DNA from: a bacterium
Lineage (GTDB): Bacteria > Chloroflexota > Dormibacteria > Aeolococcales > Bog-877
Length of the DNA: 8,666 bases
Assembly (NCBI GenBank): GCA_021798435.1
Contig: JAJZGN010000074.1
Span: forward strand, 1 to 8,666
Direction of reading: 5' to 3'
Both the position numbers and the translations under genes were made by a program. Shown here in pieces: positions 1 to 4,307 of the stretch (position 1 is the stretch's first letter; each line of letters begins with the position of its first letter). The notes under the pieces are model-generated. The model had not been told where the DNA came from, ran no database searches, and saw only the letters and a list, made by a program, of their open reading frames with translations.

Positions 1-551
1 GCCAAAGCTGCCCCCACACTCTCCAGGGCCGAGTTGATCTCGTCGGCGTGGATGGCGCAGCTGGACACCGGCACCGTCCGATATCCACTCCGGCTCTTGA
101 AGCCAAGGGTGGAGTCAGGGGCCCGGTGGAACTCCCCGCGCCAGCGGTAGGCGTAAGGGGAGGCGGCCCCCAGCACCTCCACCTCTGCCTGGGGCTCAAG
201 CCCCCGAGCCCGAAACTCCTCCAGCAGCACCTCGCGCTTAACCGCCAGCTGGTGGGAATACTCCAGATGCTGGAGCTGGCAGCCCCCGCAGTCGCCGAAC
301 ACCGGGCAGGGGGGATCGACCCGGCCCGGAGCCGGGGCCAGCACCGCCTCCACATCGGCCCTGAGGAACGAAGATCTCCGCTCGGTGACCCGGGCCCGCA
401 CCAGCTCGCCCGGGACCGCCCCGAACAGAAAGACAACCTGGCCACGATGGTGCGCCAGTCCCCGCCCGAGATGGACAAGGCGCTCGCAGCGCAGTTCCAG
501 GCACTCGCCCACCTCCACAGGCGCCCGGCTATCGGCCAGCAGCCGGCTCAT
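1..551 (-). CDS. 23S rRNA (uracil-C5)-methyltransferase, RlmCD/RlmD/TrmA family, 5' part (truncated by window edge)
   Basis: Class-I SAM-dependent methyltransferase family that makes 5-methyluridine in rRNA or tRNA. Only the first 183 codons are present; the SAM-binding and catalytic half lies beyond the left edge. Residues about 10-70 read as a TRAM-type RNA-binding beta-barrel (GECLELRCERLVHLGRGLAHHRGQ is typical in form). Next come the cysteines of the family's 4Fe-4S site: C82, C88 and C91 in CPVFGDCGGCQLQH, and a fourth, C165, in PVSSCAIHADEIN. This arrangement is characteristic of RlmD/RlmCD-like enzymes. The ATG overlaps the gatB stop as ATGA, with a purine-rich GGAGGGGG just before it, so translation is probably coupled to gatB. 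Family assignment is firm. Which uridine it modifies (rRNA m5U747/m5U1939 or a tRNA site) cannot be told from this fragment, so I give no symbol. The neighbouring gatCAB recalls Bacillus and Staphylococcus, where rlmCD lies downstream of gatB. Confidence 0.93.
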   Translation of the reverse strand, partial: MSRLLADSRAPVEVGECLELRCERLVHLGRGLAHHRGQVVFLFGAVPGELVRARVTERRSSFLRADVEAVLAPAPGRVDPPCPVFGDCGGCQLQHLEYSHQLAVKREVLLEEFRARGLEPQAEVEVLGAASPYAYRWRGEFHRAPDSTLGFKSRSGYRTVPVSSCAIHADEINSALESVGAAL

Positions 552-2002
552 CCCCCTCCGCGCCCCAGCCGCTCCCGGAGCAGCCGGGAGGCGAGGTCAG
601 GATTGGCAACCCCGCCCGACGCCTTTCTTACCGCCCCCACCAGGGGGCCCAGCGCGCGGTCGTTCCCTGCCTGGAAGTCCGCAGCCGCCTTGGGCAGCTG
701 CCGGATGGTCGCGTCGACCCAAGCTTCCATCTGGGCGACGTCACTCACCTGGGTCAGGCCGCGCTCCTTGATGAGGTTGACCGGCGACCGCCCCGTGGCG
801 AACGCCTCGACCAGGACCTCACGTCCGCTGGTGCCGCTGACCTCCCCGGCCTCCACCATGCGCACCAGCTCCGCCAGCTCGCCGGCTGGAACCGGCGAGT
901 GTTCAATATCGAGCTTGGCGTCCTTGCAGAGCGCCTGCAGGGGGCCGAGCTGCCAGTTGGCGGCCGGCCTGGGTGGCGCCCCGGCCGCCACCATGGCTTC
1001 GAAGTAGAAGGCGTCCTGGGGACGCTCGGAGATGAGGGCGGCCTGCTCCAAGCCGAGCTGGTGCTGGTATGTGAGCCGGTCGCGGAGCCGAAGCGGGGGC
1101 TCGGGCAGACCGGCTCGGAGCCGCTCCACCAGCTCGCGGGAGACCCGCAGGGGGGGCAGGTCCGGCTCGGGGAAGTAGCGATAATCCTGGGCCTCCTCCT
1201 TGCTGCGCTGGGAGACGGTCGCCTGCTCGACCTCGCTCCACCCTCGGGTCTCCTGGTGCACCAGCCCTCCGGACTCGATGACCGCTGTCTGCCGGCGCAC
1301 CTCGAACTCCAGGGCGGCCTCGAGGCTGCGGAAGGAGTTCATGTTCTTGACCTCGACCTTGACCCCCAATTCCCGCCGGCCCCGGGGACGGAGGGAGATG
1401 TTGGCATCGCAGCGCAGGCTGCCCTGCTCCATGTTGCCGTCGTTCACCCCGAGGTGGAGCAGGAGCTGGCGCAGCGCCCGAAGGTAATGGGGGGCCTCGT
1501 TCGGGCTCCTGAGATCCGGCTCGCCCACGATCTCCATCAGCGGCACCCCGGCGCGGTTTAGGTCCACCAGGGAGAACTTGGAGGTGTGGATCTCGCCGGC
1601 GTGGTGCAGAGTGCCGGCATCCTCCTCAAGGTGCACCCGGGTGATCCCACAGGAGCGCCGATCGCCGTCCACCTCGAACTCCAGGTGCCCGCCCAGGGAG
1701 AGCGGGAGGTCGTACTGGGAGATCTGATAGCCCTTGGGCAGGTCGGGGTAGAAGTAGTTCTTGCGGTCGAACTTGCTGAACTCGGGAATTCGGCATCCCA
1801 GCGCCAGGGCGGTCCGGATGGTCATCTCCACCGCCCTCCCGTTGATCACCGGAAGGGCGCCGGGGAGGCCGAGGCAGGTGGGGCAGGTATTGCTGTTGGG
1901 CGGCAGCCCCAGGTACTCCGCCCGGCAGCCGCAGAACATCTTGCTGGAGGTGAGCAGCTGGGCGTGGACCTCCAGCCCGATCACCGCCTCCAGCTCAGCC
2001 AT
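548..2002 (-). CDS. gatB: Aspartyl/glutamyl-tRNA(Asn/Gln) amidotransferase subunit B
   Basis: GatB is the kinase/transamidase and tRNA-binding subunit of cytoplasmic GatCAB. It activates the misacylated Glu or Asp on tRNA with ATP and amidates it with ammonia channelled from GatA. The protein is 484 aa, a normal family length. It opens with AVIGLEVHAQL (E11 and H13 in the conserved GLEVH motif). Zinc-type cysteines follow at C24, C26, C40 and C43 (MFCGC...NTCPTC). Then come the family signatures CLGLPGALPVIN, KNYFYPDLPKGYQISQYD (residues about 81-98) and HLEEDAG (124-130). The tail is a YqeY-like domain ending in ALGPLVGAVRKASGGVANPD. I chose ATG 2002 because family similarity begins right at AELEAVIGLEVH; an in-frame extension to 2056 lies wholly inside gatA and lacks similarity. 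The start overlaps the gatA 3' end by 8 bp, with only a weak GGCGGGG upstream, which suggests coupled translation. The stop overlaps the next gene as ATGA. Confidence 0.98.
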   Translation of the reverse strand: MAELEAVIGLEVHAQLLTSSKMFCGCRAEYLGLPPNSNTCPTCLGLPGALPVINGRAVEMTIRTALALGCRIPEFSKFDRKNYFYPDLPKGYQISQYDLPLSLGGHLEFEVDGDRRSCGITRVHLEEDAGTLHHAGEIHTSKFSLVDLNRAGVPLMEIVGEPDLRSPNEAPHYLRALRQLLLHLGVNDGNMEQGSLRCDANISLRPRGRRELGVKVEVKNMNSFRSLEAALEFEVRRQTAVIESGGLVHQETRGWSEVEQATVSQRSKEEAQDYRYFPEPDLPPLRVSRELVERLRAGLPEPPLRLRDRLTYQHQLGLEQAALISERPQDAFYFEAMVAAGAPPRPAANWQLGPLQALCKDAKLDIEHSPVPAGELAELVRMVEAGEVSGTSGREVLVEAFATGRSPVNLIKERGLTQVSDVAQMEAWVDATIRQLPKAAADFQAGNDRALGPLVGAVRKASGGVANPDLASRLLRERLGRGGG

Positions 2003-3461
2003 CGAACCCCGCCGGAATCCGGTGCCAGATGTCTGCGGCCCGCTCCACGGCAGCACCCACCTTGAGGCACACAGCTTCCCCGAGGTAGGGGCCGAGCACC
2101 TGCAAGCCGACCGGCAGCCCGGAGGTGAAGCCCGCCGGCACCGAGAGCCCAGAGATCCCGGCGAGGTTCGCCGGGAGGGTGAGGGCGTCGGTGGCGTACA
2201 TCGCCAGCGGGTCCTGGGTGCGCTCGCCCAGCCTGAAGGCCGGGGTGGGAGCGGTCGGCGATATCAGGGCGTCCACCTTTTCGAAGACCCGGGAGAAGTC
2301 GTTGGCCACCAGGGTGCGGACCTTCTGGGCCCTCAGGTAGTAGGCGTCGTAGTACCCACTGCTGAGGACGAAGGTCCCCAGTGCCACCCGGCGCCGTACC
2401 TCCGGGCCGAACCCACGGTTGCGCGCCAGTTCGTAGGCCTCCAGGAGGCTGGGGGCGGCGGGCTCACCCGGCCCGAATCGGACCCCGTCCATTCGGGACA
2501 GGTTGCTGCTCACCTCCGCGGGGGCAATTACGTAGTAGGCCGCCAGGGCGAACTCGGTGCTGGGGAGGGAGACCTCCACCAGCTCCGCCCCCTCCGCCTC
2601 CAGCCCCCGGCAGGCGCTCTCGAACACCGCCCTCACCCCACCCTCGAGACCCGCCTCCAGGTACTCCCGGGGAATGCCGAGGCGGAGCCCCCGGACGCCC
2701 TCCTGAAGCGCCTGAGCCAGGTCCCCCAGCGGGGCCGGGGACGAGGTGCTGTCGCGCCCGTCCGGGCCGGCGATGGAGCTCAGCACCAGCTGGGCATCCT
2801 CCACGGTTTTCGCCATGGGGCCAACCTGGTCCAGAGAGCTGGCGAAGGCAATGACACCGTAGCGGCTCACCCTCCCGTAGCTGGGCTTGACTCCCACCAC
2901 CCCGCAGAACGACGCCGGGAGCCGCACCGATCCCCCGGTGTCAGTGCCGAGGGTGGCGACGGCCAAGCGGGCGGCGACCGCCGCCGCCGAGCCCCCGCTG
3001 CTTCCCCCCGGCACCCGCCCGGCGTCCCAGGGATTCACCGTCGGCTGGAAGGCGGAGTTCTCATTGGAGCTGCCCATCGCGAACTCGTCGCAGTTCATCT
3101 TCCCCACCACCACCGCCCCGTCCCGAGCCAGCCGGGCCACCACCGTGGCGTCGTAGGGAGGCCGGAATCCCTCCAGGATCCGGCTGCCTGCGGTGGTCTC
3201 GACCCCCGCGGTGCAGAGGACATCCTTGTGGCCGATGGGTATCCCGCACAACGCGGGGGGGTCGGCCTCTTCTGCCAACCTCTGATCCGCGGCGCGGGCC
3301 TGCTCCAAGGCCAGTTCTGGGGTGGTGCGCAGGAAGGCCCCCAAGCTGCCATCCAGGGCTTCGGCCCGGCCCAAGGCCTCCTCGGCGAGCTCGACCGAGG
3401 AGAACTCCCGGGCCCGGAGCCTTCGGCCCAGCTCGGAGATGGAGAGGTCGAGAAGGCTCAC
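1995..3461 (-). CDS. gatA: Aspartyl/glutamyl-tRNA(Asn/Gln) amidotransferase subunit A (glutaminase)
   Basis: GatA is the amidase-signature subunit that hydrolyses glutamine and feeds ammonia to GatB in the GatCAB complex. The protein is 488 aa, the usual length. The complete Ser-cisSer-Lys triad is visible: K79 in GIPIGHKDV, S154 in PGGSSGGSAAA and S178 in GTDTGGSVRLPAS, spaced as in well-studied GatA proteins. Other family signatures are GKMNCDEFAMGSSNENSAF (about 120-138), GVVGVKPSYGRVSRYG (187-202) and SSLDQVGPMAKTVEDA (208-223). The C-terminal part contains LPANLAGISGLSVPAGF, a usual GatA motif. The start codon is GTG, overlapping the gatC stop as GTGA. No Shine-Dalgarno is apparent before it; a short inverted repeat (TGCGGG...CCCGCA) sits 6 nt upstream, so initiation probably relies on ribosomes terminating gatC. 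No missing catalytic residue or truncation is seen. Confidence 0.98.
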   Translation of the reverse strand: MSLLDLSISELGRRLRAREFSSVELAEEALGRAEALDGSLGAFLRTTPELALEQARAADQRLAEEADPPALCGIPIGHKDVLCTAGVETTAGSRILEGFRPPYDATVVARLARDGAVVVGKMNCDEFAMGSSNENSAFQPTVNPWDAGRVPGGSSGGSAAAVAARLAVATLGTDTGGSVRLPASFCGVVGVKPSYGRVSRYGVIAFASSLDQVGPMAKTVEDAQLVLSSIAGPDGRDSTSSPAPLGDLAQALQEGVRGLRLGIPREYLEAGLEGGVRAVFESACRGLEAEGAELVEVSLPSTEFALAAYYVIAPAEVSSNLSRMDGVRFGPGEPAAPSLLEAYELARNRGFGPEVRRRVALGTFVLSSGYYDAYYLRAQKVRTLVANDFSRVFEKVDALISPTAPTPAFRLGERTQDPLAMYATDALTLPANLAGISGLSVPAGFTSGLPVGLQVLGPYLGEAVCLKVGAAVERAADIWHRIPAGFDG

Positions 3462-3772
3462 TGGATTGCGGGCACCCGCAGGAGACCGGCCTCGTGGCTG
3501 GGCGCGTTGGCCAGCGCCTCGTGCGCGGTCAGGCCGGGCTCCACCCGGTCCTCCCGCATCACGTCGTACATGCCGCCCACCTGGGCGGTGGCGTCCACGC
3601 CGCTGACGTCGGCCTCCTGGAGACGGTCCACAGCGGTCAGAATGGCTCGGAGCTGGGGCAGGATGACCTCCATCTCCACGTCGGTGAGGCCGAGCCGCGC
3701 CAGCCTGCTGAGGTGGGCGACGAGGGCCAGGTCGAGATCTCCAGCACCGCCTTCTCGATCAGCTCCCACCAC
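3458..3772 (-). CDS. gatC: Aspartyl/glutamyl-tRNA(Asn/Gln) amidotransferase subunit C; N-terminus unresolved
   Basis: GatC is the small belt subunit that wraps GatA and GatB and stabilises GatCAB. From GTG 3772 it is 104 aa, close to the usual 95-100. Similarity is clear from LALVAHLSRLARLGLTD (residues 15-31), through ILTAVDRLQEADVSGVD, to the signature VMREDRVEPGLTAHEALANAP (71-91) and the ending LLRVPAIQ. GTG 3772 was chosen because TATAAT ends exactly 6 nt upstream, the geometry of a leaderless start. GTG 3769 and a CTG at 3730 with GGAG 8 nt upstream are alternatives; a TTG at 3829 is unlikely. The N-terminus is odd. In this frame, codons 3-12 end in A or T in 9 of 10 cases, unlike the rest of the gene. 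The next frame over the same bases uses only G/C-ending codons and reads ELIEKAVLEIS. MLEIS, from GTG 3747, followed by LALVAHLSRLARL would be a textbook GatC start, so a small indel near 3732-3736 is possible (see findings). Confidence 0.88.
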   Translation of the reverse strand: MVGADREGGAGDLDLALVAHLSRLARLGLTDVEMEVILPQLRAILTAVDRLQEADVSGVDATAQVGGMYDVMREDRVEPGLTAHEALANAPSHEAGLLRVPAIQ

Positions 3773-3778
3773 TAGGCG

Positions 3779-3784
3779 ATTATA
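3779..3784 (-). promoter_or_regulatory. Perfect -10 hexamer TATAAT for gatCAB
   Basis: TATAAT on the minus strand ends 6 nt before GTG 3772, so transcription would begin at or next to that GTG. This would give either a leaderless gatC mRNA or, if GTG 3747 is the true start, a leader of about 25 nt. No good -35 is seen at 16-19 bp; the nearest resemblance, TTGTCG (3811-3806), is 21 bp away, which is too far for a normal sigma-70 spacer. The match to consensus and its position are direct observations; function is inferred. Confidence 0.55.
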
Positions 3785-3787
3785 GGA
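3784..3787 (+). promoter_or_regulatory. Shine-Dalgarno-like AGGA of the plus-strand gene
   Basis: AGGA lies 4 nt before GTG 3792 and 7 nt before the adjacent GTG 3795. The second spacing is the more usual, so 3795 is an equally good start. It can act as a ribosome site only if the transcript starts inside the gatC 5' end. Confidence 0.4.
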
Positions 3788-3791
3788 ACCG

Positions 3792-4307
3792 GTGGTGAAC
3801 TCGCCCGACAAGCCAGATCCCGACCGCAACGCCGCGGCGGCCGCCGCGCTGGAGGCCGCCGTGGCAGCGTTCGCGGCCGCGCGGTCGGCCCGGATCCTGC
3901 TGGACTCTCCCGGTCGGCTGGGGGCCGACGCGGTCCAGCGGTCTCAGCCCATCTCCGGGGCACGGCGAGCCAGCCGTAAGGCGCAGTCGGAGGTGGCCGA
4001 GTCCGCCCAGAGGCTGGAACACGCCCGCGACCGCTGGGGAGCACTGATGCGCGGACTCGATGCCGACCTCGACCTCCCCCCGGACCAGTTGGTGTCCCGG
4101 GTGGAGGACGCGGCGGCGCGGATCGCCCTGCGGGACGCCGCCACCCTGCTCGGCGCGGCTGCGGCCGCGCTGGCTTCCCTAGGGCCGGGCCGGGCCGAAC
4201 TGGTCCGGGACTGCTCCAGCGTCGAGTCGGAGCTGGTCCGGCTGGCAGCGCTCGCCGGCTCCACGGTCCATGAGGATCAGAGCGCCTCCGGGCCCACCTC
4301 GGGATGA
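3792..4307 (+). CDS. Hypothetical Ala-rich helical protein on the opposite strand
   Basis: I do not recognise this 171-aa protein. Coding is supported by composition: third positions are almost all G/C while second positions are much lower in GC, across the whole frame. It is Ala-, Arg- and Leu-rich with a single Cys (C141), and has no signal peptide or membrane segment. Residues 13-36 are a poly-Ala helix; residues about 58-87 (RRASRKAQSEVAESAQRLEH...RWGAL) and 98-128 look helical with coiled-coil character. The run W82-x2-L, then LDLPPDQLVSRVEDA, loosely recalls coiled-coil arms of SbcC/YhaN-like ATPases, but no ATPase motif is present; this is a weak impression. It sits head-to-head with gatC (19 bp) and its 3' end overlaps ligA by 31 bp tail-to-tail. 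Every neighbour runs the other way. A non-coding explanation is unlikely but not excluded. Confidence 0.72.
   Translation: MVNSPDKPDPDRNAAAAAALEAAVAAFAAARSARILLDSPGRLGADAVQRSQPISGARRASRKAQSEVAESAQRLEHARDRWGALMRGLDADLDLPPDQLVSRVEDAAARIALRDAATLLGAAAAALASLGPGRAELVRDCSSVESELVRLAALAGSTVHEDQSASGPTSG
3833..3848. repeat. Perfect 16-bp GC palindrome in the plus-strand gene
   Basis: CGCGGCGGCCGCCGCG is identical to its own reverse complement. It encodes part of the poly-alanine run (residues 14-19 region) and lies about 49 bp upstream of the gatC -10. GCC/GCG alanine codon runs easily create such palindromes, so a regulatory role is only a possibility. Confidence 0.35.

Larger units (their letters stand above)
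3773..3791. promoter_or_regulatory. 19-bp divergent intergenic region between gatC and the plus-strand gene
   Basis: This is the whole space between the assigned GTG start of gatC (minus) and the first GTG of the plus-strand gene. It contains the small AT-rich island GATTATAGG in otherwise very GC-rich sequence. The core ATTATA reads TATAAT on the minus strand. On the plus strand GATTAT (3778-3783) or TATAGG (3781-3786) are weak -10 candidates. Any -35 elements and regulator sites for either gene would have to lie inside the other gene. Promoter activity is inferred, not shown. Confidence 0.5.

Noticed and set aside
48..1007. Plus-strand open frame (319 codons) opposite gatB and the methyltransferase
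   Set aside because: It covers two real minus-strand genes that show family motifs on the other strand; nothing in its translation is recognisable.
2003..2056. 18-codon N-terminal extension of gatB
   Set aside because: It lies entirely within gatA, and GatB family similarity starts right at ATG 2002.
1761..3785. Very long plus-strand open frame (674 codons) opposite gatB, gatA and gatC
   Set aside because: It is the antisense of three confidently identified genes. Its translation is rich in Gly, Gln, His, Pro and Arg with no recognisable domain. Long antisense frames are expected in GC-rich genes because stop codons are rare.
3806..3811. TTGTCG as the -35 box of the gatC promoter
   Set aside because: The 21-bp spacing to TATAAT is outside the normal sigma-70 range.
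3773..3829. 19-codon extension of gatC to a TTG at 3829
   Set aside because: It would run through the TATAAT box and into the divergent gene, and has no GatC similarity.
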